DNA of 64,000 nucleotides from Ramlibacter tataouinensis (lineage in GTDB: Bacteria > Pseudomonadota > Gammaproteobacteria > Burkholderiales > Burkholderiaceae_C), in contig DIZF01000021.1 in assembly GCA_002427815.1 (NCBI GenBank), forward strand, positions 1-64,000, given 5' to 3'. Positions 20,534 through 33,017 of this stretch are shown one piece after another. A model generated the notes under the pieces. That model was not told where the DNA came from and made no database searches. It saw only the letters and a list, made by a program, of their open reading frames with translations. Numbering within the stretch: position 1 is the first letter of the stretch; each line of letters begins with the position of its first letter. The translations under genes and the position numbers were made by a program.

Positions 20534-20561
20534 GGAAGCGGCCTGTGGGCCGCTTCCTTTT
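20534..20561 (+). terminator. Rho-independent terminator after acnB
   Basis: GGAAGCGGCC (20534-20543), the loop TGTG, GGCCGCTTCC (20548-20557) and TTTT form a 10-bp perfect stem and T-tract 18 bases after the acnB stop. The remaining 235 bases before serC hold no clear gene; a TATGCT hexamer at 20726-20731 may be the -10 of serC. Confidence 0.9.
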
Positions 20562-20796
20562 GCCGACGGCCAACCAGGCGCAGCGATCGCTGCCCGCTCC
20601 AGGCCGCGACCGTGCCCTTGCTCGCGGAACTGCGGTGGACCGGGCTGCGGCGCACCCGGTCTGCCGCCTGGGCCTGCAGCCGTTCGGTGATGCCGCCGCA
20701 TGGCGGTGGGGACTCTTCTTTCTTGTATGCTGGGCAACTTTGGCGCTACCGCGGCGCCTGCCTGGTTCACCGATCCCATCCATTGGAAAGCTGCCC

Positions 20797-21879
20797 ATGA
20801 CACGCGTCTTCAATTTCAGCCCCGGCCCCGCGACCCTGCCCGAACCTGTGCTGCGCCAGGCGGCGGACGAGATGCTCGATTGGCACGGCTGCGGCATGTC
20901 GGTGATGGAGATGAGCCATCGCGGCAAGGAGTTCGTTTCCATCCATGCCGAGGCCGAGAGCCTGCTGCGCGAACTGCTCGCCGTGCCGGCGAATTACAAG
21001 GTGCTGTTCATGCAGGGGGGGGCCATCGGTGAAAACGCGATCGTGCCGATGAACCTGATCGGCAAGACCGGCAAGGCCGACTACATCAGCACGGGCGACT
21101 GGTCCAAGAAATCGATCAAGGAAGCCAGGAGCTACGGCAAGGTGAACGTGGCGGCGTCCGGCGAAGCCAGCAACTTCACCGCGATCCCGAAGCGCAGCGA
21201 ATGGAAGCTCGACCCCGAGGCATCCTACGTCCACATCTGTTCGAACGAAACCATCGGCGGGGTCGAGTATCATTGGACGCCGGACACGGGCAATGTTCCG
21301 CTGGTGGCCGACATGTCGTCCAACATCCTTTCGCGGCCGATCGACGTCAGCCGCTACGGGCTCATCTACGCCGGTGCCCAGAAGAACATGGGCCCCTCGG
21401 GACTGACGGTGGTCATCGTGCGCGACGACCTGATCGGGCACGCGCTGCCGATCACGCCGTCCGCGTTCAATTACCAGCTGCAGGCCGAGAACGACTCCAT
21501 GTTCAACACGCCGCCGACCTATGCGATCTACATCGCCGGCCTGGTCTTCAAGTACGTCAAGGCGCAGGGCGGGCTGAAGGCCATGGAGGAGCACAACCAG
21601 GCCAAGGCCGCGATTCTCTACGGCTACCTGGACAACAGCGCCTTCTACCGCAACCCGGTGGCCATGGACGACCGTTCGCTGATGAACGTTCCGTTCAAGC
21701 TCAAGGACGAGTCGCTCGACGATGCCTTCCTCAAGGGAGCCCAGGCCAGGGGCATGATCCAGCTCAAGGGTCATCGCTCCGTCGGCGGCATGCGGGCGTC
21801 GATCTACAACGCCATGCCCATCGAAGGGGTGAAGGCGCTGGTGGCCTACATGAAGGAATTCGAGGCGCAGCATGGGTAG
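20797..21879 (+). CDS. serC: Phosphoserine aminotransferase
   Basis: PLP enzyme that makes 3-phosphoserine from 3-phosphohydroxypyruvate (and serves the pyridoxine pathway). The 360-residue protein starts [19 protein letters not shown], the usual SerC N terminus. The PLP lysine is in [14 protein letters not shown], and [11 protein letters not shown] and the C-terminal [16 protein letters not shown] substrate segments are present. GGAAAG stands 7 bases before the ATG. The frame is open upstream, but without similarity. The stop codon overlaps the start of serA by 8 bases. Confidence 0.97.
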   Translation: MTRVFNFSPGPATLPEPVLRQAADEMLDWHGCGMSVMEMSHRGKEFVSIHAEAESLLRELLAVPANYKVLFMQGGAIGENAIVPMNLIGKTGKADYISTGDWSKKSIKEARSYGKVNVAASGEASNFTAIPKRSEWKLDPEASYVHICSNETIGGVEYHWTPDTGNVPLVADMSSNILSRPIDVSRYGLIYAGAQKNMGPSGLTVVIVRDDLIGHALPITPSAFNYQLQAENDSMFNTPPTYAIYIAGLVFKYVKAQGGLKAMEEHNQAKAAILYGYLDNSAFYRNPVAMDDRSLMNVPFKLKDESLDDAFLKGAQARGMIQLKGHRSVGGMRASIYNAMPIEGVKALVAYMKEFEAQHG

Positions 21880-23056
21880 GCAGTTCCGGATTCTGGTGCT
21901 GAACCAGATCTCCGCGAACGGCTTGAAACGCCTGCCGGCTCCGACCTATACGACAGGCAAGGACATCCGCGATCCCGACGCCATTCTGGTCCGCTCGGCC
22001 GACATGCACGCGATGGACATTCCCGCCAACGTGAAGGCCATAGCCCGCGCCGGTGCGGGCACCAACAACATCCCGCTCCAGGCCATGAGCGCGCGTGGGG
22101 TTCCGGTTTTCAACGCGCCGGGCGCCAATGCCAACGCGGTGATGGAGCTGGTGCTGGCGGGCATGCTGATGGCGGCGCGCAACCTGGCGCCGGCCCTGCG
22201 ATTCGTGGACAAGCTCGACCCCGGCGCGGCGGACCTCGACCAGGTGGTGGAGGATGGCAAGAAGAATTTCGCCGGGTTCGAGCTGGCGGGCCAGACGCTG
22301 GGCATCATCGGCCTGGGAAAGATCGGCTGCCTGGTGGCGGATGCCGCCATCAAGCTGGGCATGCACGTGCTCGGCTACGATCCCGAGATCACGGTGGACG
22401 CCGCATGGAGCCTGCCGGCGCAGGTGAAAAGGGCCGGCAGCGTGACCGACGTGCTCAAGCACGCCAACTTCATCAGCCTGCACGTGCCCCTGGTCGAGGC
22501 CACCCGCAATCTGGTGGGCCAGGCCAACATGAGCCTCACCCGGCACGGCGCCATCCTGCTGAATTTCTCGCGCGAAGGGGTGGTGAACGATGCGGCAGCG
22601 CTGGCGGCGCTCGACAGCGGACAGCTCGGCTGGTACGTCTGTGACTTTCCGAGCGGGAAGATCCTGCGGCATCCCAAGGTGGTTGCCTTGCCGCACCTGG
22701 GGGCCTCGACCCGCGAAGCCGAGGAGAACTGCGCCATCATGGTCGCCGACCAGCTGCGCGACTACCTGGAGCAGGGCACCATCATCAACGCCGTGAATTT
22801 CCCGAACGTGAGCATGGGCCGGGAATCGCGGTTTCGCGTGGCCATCGCCAATGCCAACGTGCCCAACATGCTGGGCCAGATCTCCACTGCCATGGCCCAG
22901 GCCGGCCTGAACATCCACAACATGGTCAACAAGTCGCGTGGCGACATGGCCTATACCCTGGTCGATGTCGACAGCCCCGTCGCCGACAGTGTCATTGCCG
23001 CGCTAATGGGTATCAAGGGCGTGCTGGCGGTGCGCTACCTGCCCCAGGCCGAATAG
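21872..23056 (+). CDS. serA: D-3-phosphoglycerate dehydrogenase with ACT domain
   Basis: Oxidises 3-phosphoglycerate to 3-phosphohydroxypyruvate, the first step of serine synthesis. The 394 residues comprise a 2-hydroxyacid dehydrogenase core (GAGTNNIPL, nucleotide loop [15 protein letters not shown], catalytic arginine in [11 protein letters not shown], catalytic histidine in [16 protein letters not shown]) and a C-terminal ACT domain (about 320-394), the usual serine sensor. The canonical catalytic glutamate region (D-x-F/Y-x-x-E-P) reads CDFPSGKIL here, as in one SerA subfamily, so the acid residue may be supplied elsewhere. It overlaps serC by 8 bases, forming a coupled serC-serA pair. 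Confidence 0.93.
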   Translation: MGRQFRILVLNQISANGLKRLPAPTYTTGKDIRDPDAILVRSADMHAMDIPANVKAIARAGAGTNNIPLQAMSARGVPVFNAPGANANAVMELVLAGMLMAARNLAPALRFVDKLDPGAADLDQVVEDGKKNFAGFELAGQTLGIIGLGKIGCLVADAAIKLGMHVLGYDPEITVDAAWSLPAQVKRAGSVTDVLKHANFISLHVPLVEATRNLVGQANMSLTRHGAILLNFSREGVVNDAAALAALDSGQLGWYVCDFPSGKILRHPKVVALPHLGASTREAEENCAIMVADQLRDYLEQGTIINAVNFPNVSMGRESRFRVAIANANVPNMLGQISTAMAQAGLNIHNMVNKSRGDMAYTLVDVDSPVADSVIAALMGIKGVLAVRYLPQAE

Positions 23057-23158
23057 GGCTCAGCCGCCCCGGTTGCGGGCTGGCGGATGTTGCAGAGGCT
23101 CACCGGCGCCGGGTTCCGGCGGCAAAATGGTGTCCACACCCATGAACTGAGGTCGAGC

Positions 23159-26053
<2,895 letters not shown>

Positions 26054-26070
26054 GCACAGGAAGGCTTTCG

Positions 26071-26124
26071 ATGTCTCTCGCTACCCATCCGCCTGGCACG
26101 ATGGCAAGTCAAGGGTCTGCGTGA
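26071..26124 (+). CDS. Possible 17-codon leader peptide before the monooxygenase
   Basis: ATG at 26071, preceded by AGGAAGG at a good distance, opens a 17-residue frame whose TGA overlaps the GTG start of the next gene (GTGA). The same frame can also open at 26050, overlapping the acnA stop (ATGA). It would link acnA and the monooxygenase by two-step translational coupling. There is no similarity to judge by, so it may be only a coupling device or chance. Confidence 0.3.
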   Translation: MSLATHPPGTMASQGSA

Positions 26125-27299
26125 CGCCGCGCGTTGCCGTCGCCGGTGGTGGCATGGGCGGGCTGGCCGCGGCCCTGGCCTGCAGCCGCGCCGGATGGCA
26201 AGCGTGCGTGTACGAGCAGGCCCGGGAATTCCGCGAAGTCGGGGCCGGCATCCAGCTGGGCCCGAACGCCACCCGGATCCTGATCGATTGGGGCCTGGAG
26301 CCATCGCTGTCGGCGATCGCGGCCCGGCCCCAGCGGCTGCAGGTGCGCAGCGCGTACAACGGCCGGGAACTCGGTCGACTGGACCTGGGCGACCGATTTG
26401 CTCAACGCTACGGGGCGCCTTACCTGACCGTGCACCGCGCCGATCTGCAGGGCGTGCTGGCGGATGGCGCGCACCGGGCCGGTGTCGAGCTCCAGCTGGG
26501 CTCGCGCATCACCGTGGTTTCGCCCGGTCCCGACGTCGTGCGCATGCGCGTCGGCGATACGCACCAGGCGGAGAGCGATGTGCTGGTCGGCGCCGACGGC
26601 CTGTGGAGCGAGGTCCGCAGCCAGGTGTGCAGAGACGGGCCGCCCCACCCGACCGGGCACCTCGCCTACCGCACGCTGGCGGTGCAGGCCGATCTGCCGG
26701 CCGCATTGCGCAGCCAGGACGTCACCGTCTGGCTCGGCCCGCGCCTGCACGCCGTGGCCTATCCGGTGAGGGCGGGCGAGCAGCTCAATGTCGTGGCCAT
26801 CGTGCAGGGCACGGCCAAAGGGCCAGCGCACGACTGGGACCAGGCAGGCGCGGTCGGTGAGCTGCTGGCAGCGATGGGACCGCTTTGCCAGCCGCTGCGC
26901 GATCTCGTGGGCGCCATGCCATCCTGGCGGCTCTGGGCGTTGCAGGACCGGCCGCCGATGCAAAGCGCCAACGAGATGGCGAGCGGCCGTGTGGCCCTGC
27001 TGGGCGATGCCGCGCACCCGATGCGGCCCTATCTGGCGCAAGGCGCCGGCATGGCGATCGAGGACGCGGCCGAGCTCGGCCGCGCGCTCGCGTCGGCAAC
27101 CGACCCGGCCAGCGATGTGGCGATGGCTCTGCGCGGCTATGCGCTGACCCGCTGGCAGCGCTGCGCCCGGGTGCAGGCGAGGTCCCAGCGCAACGGCCGC
27201 ATCTTCCACGCCACCGGCTTGATGCGCTGGGGTCGGGACCTGTCGCTGCGCCTGCTCGGCGAGCGCCTGCTGGACCAGCCCTGGCTGTACCGGCGCTGA
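26121..27299 (+). CDS. FAD-dependent aromatic-ring monooxygenase (class A)
   Basis: 392-residue group A flavoprotein hydroxylase, like salicylate or 3-hydroxybenzoate 6-hydroxylases. The three signatures are in place: the N-terminal GxGxxG fold (VAVAGGGMGGLAAALA), the DG motif (VLVGADGLWSEVRSQ) and the GD motif (VALLGDAAHPMRPYLAQGAGMAIEDA). Start is GTG. The substrate cannot be read from the sequence; the neighbouring convergent kynurenine genes produce anthranilate and kynurenine, but a 14-base gap and opposite strands argue against one operon, and the three-gene kyn unit does not need it. It lies downstream of acnA on the same strand. Confidence 0.85.
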   Translation: MTPRVAVAGGGMGGLAAALACSRAGWQACVYEQAREFREVGAGIQLGPNATRILIDWGLEPSLSAIAARPQRLQVRSAYNGRELGRLDLGDRFAQRYGAPYLTVHRADLQGVLADGAHRAGVELQLGSRITVVSPGPDVVRMRVGDTHQAESDVLVGADGLWSEVRSQVCRDGPPHPTGHLAYRTLAVQADLPAALRSQDVTVWLGPRLHAVAYPVRAGEQLNVVAIVQGTAKGPAHDWDQAGAVGELLAAMGPLCQPLRDLVGAMPSWRLWALQDRPPMQSANEMASGRVALLGDAAHPMRPYLAQGAGMAIEDAAELGRALASATDPASDVAMALRGYALTRWQRCARVQARSQRNGRIFHATGLMRWGRDLSLRLLGERLLDQPWLYRR

Positions 27300-27313
27300 T
27301 GCCGGCGGCCCGG

Positions 27314-28162
27314 CTACAGGTCGGTGCGTAATTTCCAGATTTCGGGAAACAGCACCACATCGAGCATCTTGCGCAGGTAGCTCACGCCACCGGTGCCGCC
27401 GGTGCCGCGCTTGAAGCCGATGATCCGCTCCACGGTTGTGACGTGGCGGAAGCGCCAGAGCCGGAACGCATCCTCCAGATCGATCAGTTCCTCGCCCAGC
27501 TGGTACAGGTCCCAATGCTGCTTGGGGTCGCGGTAGATCCTGAGCCAGGCCTGCTCGACCTCGGCATTCTCCTCATAGGGCTGCGTCCAGTCCCGCTGCA
27601 GGTGGCTTGCCGGAATCGGCAGCCCGCGCCGCGCCAGCAGCCGCAGCGCTTCGTCGTACAGCGACGGCGATTCGAATGCCAGCTGCACTTCGGCGAGGCG
27701 TGCGGGCCGATGCGCATGAGGCTGCAGCATGGCGGCGTTCTTGTTGCCCAGCGCGAATTCAAAACAGCGGTACTGCGCGCTCTGGAAACCGCTGGAGTTG
27801 CCGAGGTAGGGCCGGATCGCGCTGTACTCGGGTGGCGTCATCGTGGCCAGCACGTCCCAGGCGTGAACCAGCTGCTCCATGATGCGGCTGATCCGGGCCA
27901 GCATCTTGAACGCGCTGCCCAGTTCGTCGCCGGCAATGGCCGCGATCGCCGCGCGCAACTCGTGCAGCATCAGCTTCATCCACAACTCACTGGTCTGGTG
28001 CTGGATGATGAAGAGCATCTCGTTGTGGTCGGGCGAGAGCGGCTTCTGGGCGTTGAGGATGGCGTCGAGCTGAAGGTAGTCGCCATAGCTCATGGAGCGG
28101 CTGAAATCGAGCTGGGCATTCTCGGCGCGCACGATCTCTTCGGGTTTGGGATGGCTTGTCAT
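27314..28162 (-). CDS. kynA: Tryptophan 2,3-dioxygenase
   Basis: Heme enzyme opening the indole ring of tryptophan to N-formylkynurenine. The 282-residue protein has the family segments [40 protein letters not shown] and the C-terminal [22 protein letters not shown], where the histidine is the heme ligand and the GTGG loop binds substrate. The ATG at 28162 overlaps the kynU stop (ATGA). The open frame upstream of it lies within kynU and is not conserved. Confidence 0.97.
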   Translation of the reverse strand: MTSHPKPEEIVRAENAQLDFSRSMSYGDYLQLDAILNAQKPLSPDHNEMLFIIQHQTSELWMKLMLHELRAAIAAIAGDELGSAFKMLARISRIMEQLVHAWDVLATMTPPEYSAIRPYLGNSSGFQSAQYRCFEFALGNKNAAMLQPHAHRPARLAEVQLAFESPSLYDEALRLLARRGLPIPASHLQRDWTQPYEENAEVEQAWLRIYRDPKQHWDLYQLGEELIDLEDAFRLWRFRHVTTVERIIGFKRGTGGTGGVSYLRKMLDVVLFPEIWKLRTDL

Positions 28163-29460
28163 GTCACCGTGTGCCTCTGGTTGAACTCGGGCCGTTTCCA
28201 TTCGCGCTGTTCCAGCACCTCCAGGAGGTGGGCTACCGCGTGCCAGACATCCTCGAATCCGGTGTACAGCGGCGTGAAGCCGAAACGCAGGATTCCGCCT
28301 GGCGCCGGATCATGCCCTTGCGCCCAGGTAGCGGCGGGCAGCGGGGCGCGGTAGTCGCCGATGACGCCGCGCGCAATCAGAGCCTGCACGATCGCGTAAG
28401 CGCCCTGCTCGCGCGTGAGGCAGACCTGCGAGCCGCGCTGTTCATGTGCGCGCGGGGTGACCAGCTCCAGGCCATGCCCCGCACAACGCTGCTCGACGAG
28501 CTGGATGAACAGGTCCGTGAGCGCCAGCGACTTGCGGCGCAGCGCGGCCATGCCGCCCAGCGGCTGGGCCGCCAGCACGGTGTCGAGGCCGCACTCGAGC
28601 GCCACCATGCTGAGGATCGGCTGGGTGCCGCACAGGTAGCGGGCGATGCCCGGGGCGGGACGATAGTCGGGTGTGAATTCGAACGGCGCCGCATGGCCCC
28701 ACCAGCCTGCCAGCGGCTGTTCGAAGCGGTCCGCATGGCGGGGATGGACCCACGCGAAGGCCGGTGCGCCGGGGCCGCCATTGAGGTATTTGTAGCCGCA
28801 GCCGATGGCGAAGTCGGCATCCGCCGCCTGCAGATCCACCGGCACCGCGCCCGCGCTGTGCGCCAGGTCCCACAAGGCCAGCGCCTGGGCCCGGTGCGCC
28901 GCGGCCGTGAGCAACTTCATGTCGTGCATGAACCCGGTGCGGTAATTGACATGGGTGAGCATGAGCACGGCGACGTCATCCGCGAGGGCCGGCTCCACCT
29001 GGGCATCGTCGACCAGGCGCAACTGGAAGCCGCGCTCGTGGCAAAGCGATTGCGCGATGTACAGGTCGGTGGGGAAGTTGCTTCGCTCGCTGACGATCAC
29101 ACGGCGCGTCGGTGCTCGCTGGTCCGCGATTCGCAGCGCGGCGCTGAGCACCTTGTAGAGGTTGACCGACGTGCTGTCGGTCGCCACCAGGTCTCCCGGC
29201 TGGGCTCCCACCAGCGGGGCGATCTTGTCACCCAGACGCTGCGGCAGTCCGAACCAGCCGGCGCTGTTCCAGGACCGGATCAAACCCTGGCCCCATTCTT
29301 CAGTGATGGCCCGCGCGACCCGGTCCGCGGTGGCTCTGGGCAGCACACCCAGCGAGTTGCCGTCGAGGTAGATTACCCCGTCCGGAATGACGAACCGGTC
29401 GCGCAGGACGCGCAGCGGGTCCTGCGCATCCATGTCGCGGCAATGATGCGCGCTGATCAT
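28159..29460 (-). CDS. kynU: Kynureninase
   Basis: PLP enzyme cleaving kynurenine to anthranilate and alanine. The 433-residue protein shows [14 protein letters not shown], the phosphate-binding DSTSVNLYK, the [13 protein letters not shown] segment, [15 protein letters not shown] with the cofactor aspartate and the Schiff-base lysine in [14 protein letters not shown]. Start and stop codons overlap kynB and kynA by four bases each (ATGA). The ATG at 29460 gives a slightly long N terminus; the second Met, nine codons in (MDAQDPL), is an alternative start. Confidence 0.96.
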   Translation of the reverse strand: MISAHHCRDMDAQDPLRVLRDRFVIPDGVIYLDGNSLGVLPRATADRVARAITEEWGQGLIRSWNSAGWFGLPQRLGDKIAPLVGAQPGDLVATDSTSVNLYKVLSAALRIADQRAPTRRVIVSERSNFPTDLYIAQSLCHERGFQLRLVDDAQVEPALADDVAVLMLTHVNYRTGFMHDMKLLTAAAHRAQALALWDLAHSAGAVPVDLQAADADFAIGCGYKYLNGGPGAPAFAWVHPRHADRFEQPLAGWWGHAAPFEFTPDYRPAPGIARYLCGTQPILSMVALECGLDTVLAAQPLGGMAALRRKSLALTDLFIQLVEQRCAGHGLELVTPRAHEQRGSQVCLTREQGAYAIVQALIARGVIGDYRAPLPAATWAQGHDPAPGGILRFGFTPLYTGFEDVWHAVAHLLEVLEQREWKRPEFNQRHTVT

Positions 29461-30113
29461 GACGCAGCTCGCGCGCCGCCGTCCGGCTGAAGTTGGCGCA
29501 GCACGGCCCGCACCGGTGAGGCATCGGCCGTCATCAGTTTCAGGGGCAGGGCGATCAGTTCGTAGTCGCCCTCGGGCACTTCATCGAGCACCAGGTTCTC
29601 GAGCACCCGCAGCCCCAGGCGGCGGATGGCCTGGTGGCTGGGCAGATCCTTGCTTTCCGCGGGATCGATGCTGGCCGTATCGATGCCCACCAACTTGACG
29701 CCGAGCGCGGCCAGCTGCTCGATCGTCTCGGGCGCATAGGACGCCAATAGCGGATCCCAGCGGTCCACGGGTGCGCGCACATAGGTTCGAACCAGAACAC
29801 GCGCCGGCAGTTGCTGCAACGCGTGCGCGATGTGCTCAGCACGCACCAAGGGGCCCTTGCCGATCGCATGGATCACGCGGCAGGGCCCGAGAAAGGGTGC
29901 GAGGTCCATGGCGCCAATGGCTGTGCCATCGGCCCCGTAATGCAGCGGGGCATCCGCATGGGCGCCCACGTGCGGGGAAAGCGTGATGCGGCTGACATTG
30001 ACCGGGCACTGCGCGGTCAACGTGGCCGACCACTCCTGCGTGTACGGGGTGTCCCCCGGGAATACCGGCGACCCGGGGCCCACCGGTGGCGAAATGTCCC
30101 AGATCCTGTTCAT
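29457..30113 (-). CDS. kynB: Kynurenine formamidase
   Basis: Metal-dependent cyclase-like hydrolase that turns N-formylkynurenine into kynurenine. The 218-residue protein starts [23 protein letters not shown] and shows the zinc-binding [14 protein letters not shown] (HxxxHxD) and the [19 protein letters not shown] loop, both typical of bacterial KynB. It is the first gene of kynB-kynU-kynA, all coupled by ATGA overlaps, which gives the full route from tryptophan to anthranilate. No strong Shine-Dalgarno sequence is visible before its ATG. Confidence 0.96.
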   Translation of the reverse strand: MNRIWDISPPVGPGSPVFPGDTPYTQEWSATLTAQCPVNVSRITLSPHVGAHADAPLHYGADGTAIGAMDLAPFLGPCRVIHAIGKGPLVRAEHIAHALQQLPARVLVRTYVRAPVDRWDPLLASYAPETIEQLAALGVKLVGIDTASIDPAESKDLPSHQAIRRLGLRVLENLVLDEVPEGDYELIALPLKLMTADASPVRAVLRQLQPDGGARAAS

Positions 30114-30211
30114 CGCAGGAGTGTGCCCGCGCGCCGGCCACTGTGGTGTCGCTGGATCCCAACACCGGCAAGGCCGTCAACCTCTGCCCTTGCTGGCACG
30201 TTTCGAAAGGG

Positions 30212-30227
30212 CTGTATTTAAATACAG
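30212..30227. promoter_or_regulatory. Perfect LexA-type SOS box
   Basis: CTGTATTTAAATACAG is a 16-bp perfect palindrome with the CTGT-N8-ACAG LexA pattern and AT-only centre known from gamma- and betaproteobacteria. It ends 28 bases before the ATG at 30256, where it could cover that gene's promoter. It lies 99 bases upstream of kynB on the other strand, a less usual distance. Binding is inferred from the pattern. Confidence 0.7.
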
Positions 30228-30255
30228 TTATCACTCATCCTTTCAGGAGCCAACC

Positions 30256-30624
30256 ATGGAACTGCAAGAGGCACGCGCAATCGTCAATGCCCTGGCCCAG
30301 GGAATTCACCCCGTCACCGGAGAGGCGATGCCCGAAGACAGCCCGTACAACGCACCGCCCGTCATCCGCGCGCTGTTCGCGGTGTCACAGGCACTGGACG
30401 CCAAGGAGGGCCGGCCGCGGCGAGAGCCCCCGCCCAATGCGGGCAAGCCTTGGGGTCCGGACGAAGATGCCATGCTGGACGCGGTGTTCGCCGCCGGCGG
30501 GGATTTGAAGCCGCTGGCGGAGGCGCTGGGCCGCACCCTTTTTGCGGTGGAGTCCCGGCTGGTCAAACTGGGCAAGTTGCCGCCGCGCAGCGGCATGCGC
30601 ATCAGCGCCGCCAGGCCGGCTTGA
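30256..30624 (+). CDS. Small protein with Myb/SANT-like C terminus, possibly SOS-regulated
   Basis: 122 residues. The first half has a compact conserved-looking pattern (IVNALAQGIHPVTGEAMPEDSPYN-type, then PPVIRALF). The second half (about 74-112) resembles a Myb/SANT or homeodomain-like helix set: KPWGPDEDAMLDAVF, LAEALGRTLFAVESRLVKLG. This suggests DNA or protein binding rather than catalysis. AGGAG stands 6 bases before the ATG at 30256. A perfect LexA-type box is just upstream. Its TGA abuts the argF stop codon on the other strand (TGATCA). Small proteins of this pattern are seen in many Proteobacteria, but I know of no established role. Confidence 0.85.
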   Translation: MELQEARAIVNALAQGIHPVTGEAMPEDSPYNAPPVIRALFAVSQALDAKEGRPRREPPPNAGKPWGPDEDAMLDAVFAAGGDLKPLAEALGRTLFAVESRLVKLGKLPPRSGMRISAARPA

Positions 30625-31578
30625 TCAGCCCACTTTGCCCAGCAGAAGGTACTCCATGAGTGCCTTCTGCACGTGCATCCTGTTCTCAGCCTCATCCCAC
30701 ACGACGGACTGCGGGCCATCGATCACTTCGGCCTGCACCTCCTCGCCACGGTGCGCCGGCAGGCAATGCATGAAGAGGGCGCCGGGCTTGGCCATGCGCA
30801 TCATGTCGGCGTCGACGCACCAGTCTGCGAAAGCCTTCTTGCGCTCTTCGTTCTCGGCTTCGTAGCCCATGCTGGTCCAGACGTCGGTGGTGACCAGGTC
30901 GGCGCCCTGGCAAGCCTGCATCGGGTCCTTGAAGACCTTGTAGCTGTCGTTGCTGCGCAGGCCCGCCACCGTCTGATTCACCTCGTAGCCGCTCGGGGTG
31001 CTGACATGGACGGTGAAACCCAGCAGCTCGGCCGCCTGCAGCCAGGTGTTGGCCATGTTGTTGCCGTCCCCCACCCAGGCCACGGTCTTGTCCTTGAGGA
31101 AATCGGGGTTCAGCCTGCCCTGGGCATCGGCGCCGCGGTGCTCGAGATAAGTGAAGATGTCGGCGAGGATCTGGCAGGGATGGAACTCGTTGGTGAGGCC
31201 ATTGATGACCGGTACCCGCGAATGGGCGGCGAAACGCTCGATCTTGTCCTGCCCATAGGTGCGGATCATCACGAGGTCGACCATGCGGCTGATCACCTTG
31301 GCGCTGTCTTCGATCGGCTCGGCCCGTCCGAGTTGGCTGTCGCCCGTCGTCAGGTGCACCACGCTGCCGCCCAGCTGGTACATGCCGGCTTCGAAACTCA
31401 CACGCGTGCGCGTGGAGGCCTTCTCGAAAATCATCGCCAGCGTCCGGTCGGCCAGGGGGTGGTATTTCTCGTAGGCCTTGAATTTCTTCTTGATGATGGC
31501 GGCACGTTCGAACAGCCACGCGTATTCATCCGCGCCCAGATCGCTGAACTGGAGATAGTGCTGCAGGCCCATCGTCAT
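30625..31578 (-). CDS. argF: Ornithine carbamoyltransferase
   Basis: Forms citrulline from ornithine and carbamoyl phosphate in arginine synthesis. The 317-residue protein has the carbamoyl phosphate motif KASTRTRVSFE, the EFHPCQILAD motif, DGNNMANTWLQAA, and the ornithine-binding HCLPAHRGEEV. Its ATG at 31578 overlaps the argD stop (ATGA); a second ATG two codons later is equally possible. It is the second gene of an argD-argF operon. Confidence 0.97.
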   Translation of the reverse strand: MTMGLQHYLQFSDLGADEYAWLFERAAIIKKKFKAYEKYHPLADRTLAMIFEKASTRTRVSFEAGMYQLGGSVVHLTTGDSQLGRAEPIEDSAKVISRMVDLVMIRTYGQDKIERFAAHSRVPVINGLTNEFHPCQILADIFTYLEHRGADAQGRLNPDFLKDKTVAWVGDGNNMANTWLQAAELLGFTVHVSTPSGYEVNQTVAGLRSNDSYKVFKDPMQACQGADLVTTDVWTSMGYEAENEERKKAFADWCVDADMMRMAKPGALFMHCLPAHRGEEVQAEVIDGPQSVVWDEAENRMHVQKALMEYLLLGKVG

Positions 31579-32768
31579 TCCGCCAGGAATTCCCGGACCA
31601 GCGGTGCCAGCAAGGCGACTATCTCGTTCGCCTCGGCTTCGGTGAGGATCAGCGCCGGGACCAGGCGGATCACGTTCTCGGCTGTGACGCTGATGAGCAG
31701 GCCTCTCTCGGCCGCGCGCTGCGTCAGCACGCCGCACGGCTTGGCCAGTTCGACCCCGATCATCAGACCCTGGCCGCGGATTTCGGTCACGCCTTTCACG
31801 GCGCCCAGTTCGCGCGCCAAAGCCCCCTTGAGGTGGGCGCCGACCCGCGCTGCGTTCTCCAGCAGGCCGTCTTCTTCCATGATGCGGATGGTTTCCACCC
31901 CGGCGCGCATCGCCAGCGGATTGCCGCCGAACGTGGTGCCATGGTTGCCGGGCTGGAAGATGGCCGCGGCCTTGGGCCCGGCCACCACGGCGCCGATCGG
32001 CACGCCGGAACCCAGTCCTTTGGCCAGCGGCATCACGTCGGGCTTGATGCCGGCCCACTGGTGCGCGAACCACTTGCCGGTGCGGCCCATGCCGCACTGG
32101 ACTTCATCGATCATCAGCAGCCACTCGCGCTGGTCGCACAGCTGGCGCACCTGCTGCAGGTATTCGATGCGCATCGGGTTGACGCCACCTTCGCCCTGGA
32201 TCGTTTCGAAGAAAACCGCCACCACATTCTTGTTGCCTTCGGTTGCCGCTGTGAGCGCCGCGATGTCGTTGAGCGGGACCCGGATGAAGCCTTCGACCAG
32301 GGGCCCGAAGCCCTGCTGGATCTTCTCGTTGCCGGTGGCCGACAAGGTGGCGATGCTGCGCCCATGGAAGGCCTTCTCGTAGACCACGATCTCGGGCCGC
32401 TCGATGCCGCGGTCATGCCCGTACTTGCGCGCCAGCTTGATGGCCGCCTCGTTGGCTTCCAGGCCGGTGCTGCAGAAAAACACGTTGGTCAGGCCCGACA
32501 GCTCCACCAGCTTGGCCGCCAGCTGTTCCTGCCCCGGCACGTGGTAGTAGTTGGAGGTGTGGATGAGCTTGGTGACCTGATCCTGCAGGGCCGGCACCAG
32601 TCGCGGGTGGTTATGTCCCAGGGTGTTCACGGCGATACCGGCCAGGGCGTCGAGGTACTCCTTGCCGTTCACGTCCCAGACGCGCACGCCCTGACCGTGC
32701 GAAAGCGCGATCGGCACGCGGCCATAGGTGTTCATGACGTGGGGCGACGCAGCCTCGATCAAAGCCAT
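31575..32768 (-). CDS. argD: Acetylornithine aminotransferase
   Basis: PLP transaminase making N-acetylornithine from N-acetylglutamate semialdehyde (it may also serve succinyldiaminopimelate in lysine synthesis). The 397-residue protein has the class III layout: CSTGLEANEAAIKLAR, the PLP-stacking region YEKAFHGRS, the LLMIDEVQCGMGRTGK strand with the cofactor aspartate, and the Schiff-base lysine in PLAKGLGSGVPIGA. The ATG at 32768 has GGAG 7 bases upstream; an open frame further upstream runs through terminator hairpins and is not coding. Confidence 0.96.
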   Translation of the reverse strand: MALIEAASPHVMNTYGRVPIALSHGQGVRVWDVNGKEYLDALAGIAVNTLGHNHPRLVPALQDQVTKLIHTSNYYHVPGQEQLAAKLVELSGLTNVFFCSTGLEANEAAIKLARKYGHDRGIERPEIVVYEKAFHGRSIATLSATGNEKIQQGFGPLVEGFIRVPLNDIAALTAATEGNKNVVAVFFETIQGEGGVNPMRIEYLQQVRQLCDQREWLLMIDEVQCGMGRTGKWFAHQWAGIKPDVMPLAKGLGSGVPIGAVVAGPKAAAIFQPGNHGTTFGGNPLAMRAGVETIRIMEEDGLLENAARVGAHLKGALARELGAVKGVTEIRGQGLMIGVELAKPCGVLTQRAAERGLLISVTAENVIRLVPALILTEAEANEIVALLAPLVREFLAE

Positions 32769-32779
32769 CTCGTTTCTCC

Positions 32780-32815
32780 AAAATAGAAAGCGGCTCAACG
32801 AAGTGAGCCGTTGAG
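32780..32815 (-). promoter_or_regulatory. Terminator-like hairpin in the argD leader (possible attenuator)
   Basis: On the minus strand CGGCTCA-CTTCGT-TGAGCCG is followed by the T-rich CTTTCTATTTT and then the argD Shine-Dalgarno. An alternative pairing, CAACG with CGTTG, uses part of the same bases, so two mutually exclusive folds exist. The shape fits transcription attenuation ahead of argD. This is inferred from the sequence only. Confidence 0.4.
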
Positions 32816-32880
32816 GGGTGATTTTAGGCGCAGACCGCGCGCCCGGCGGCAGGCCGGCGCGCCGGTTGGGCTTTGCCAAC

Positions 32881-32908
32881 AAAAAAGCCGTCTTGCGACG
32901 GCTTTTTT
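32881..32908 (-). terminator. Bidirectional rho-independent terminator after rpsT
   Basis: AAAAAAGCCGTC-TTGC-GACGGCTTTTTT is a perfect inverted repeat with A and T runs. It lies 109 bases beyond the rpsT stop codon and upstream of the argD leader. Confidence 0.9.
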
Positions 32909-32974
32909 GCTTTTGCTGACAGCGCACCCGTTTTCAAACGGCGGCTTCTTGATCCATTGAGGGGCAGATTTCTA

Positions 32975-32995
32975 GCGCTGTCCCCAACCGATCAG
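32975..32995. repeat. GGTTGGGGACAG-type repeat unit
   Basis: Read on the minus strand, this stretch contains GATCGGTTGGGGACAGCGC, close to the ATCAGTTGGGGACAGAGCGC units at 6100. It sits downstream of rpsT, before its terminator. It is a third intergenic copy of the same motif. Confidence 0.45.
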
Positions 32996-33017
32996 AACCG
33001 GGCTGTTGGCCTGAAGG

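Noticed and set aside
30114..30211. LexA-type box as the operator of kynB
   Set aside because: The box is 99 bases from the kynB start, while it is 28 bases from the other gene; kyn genes are not known SOS members.
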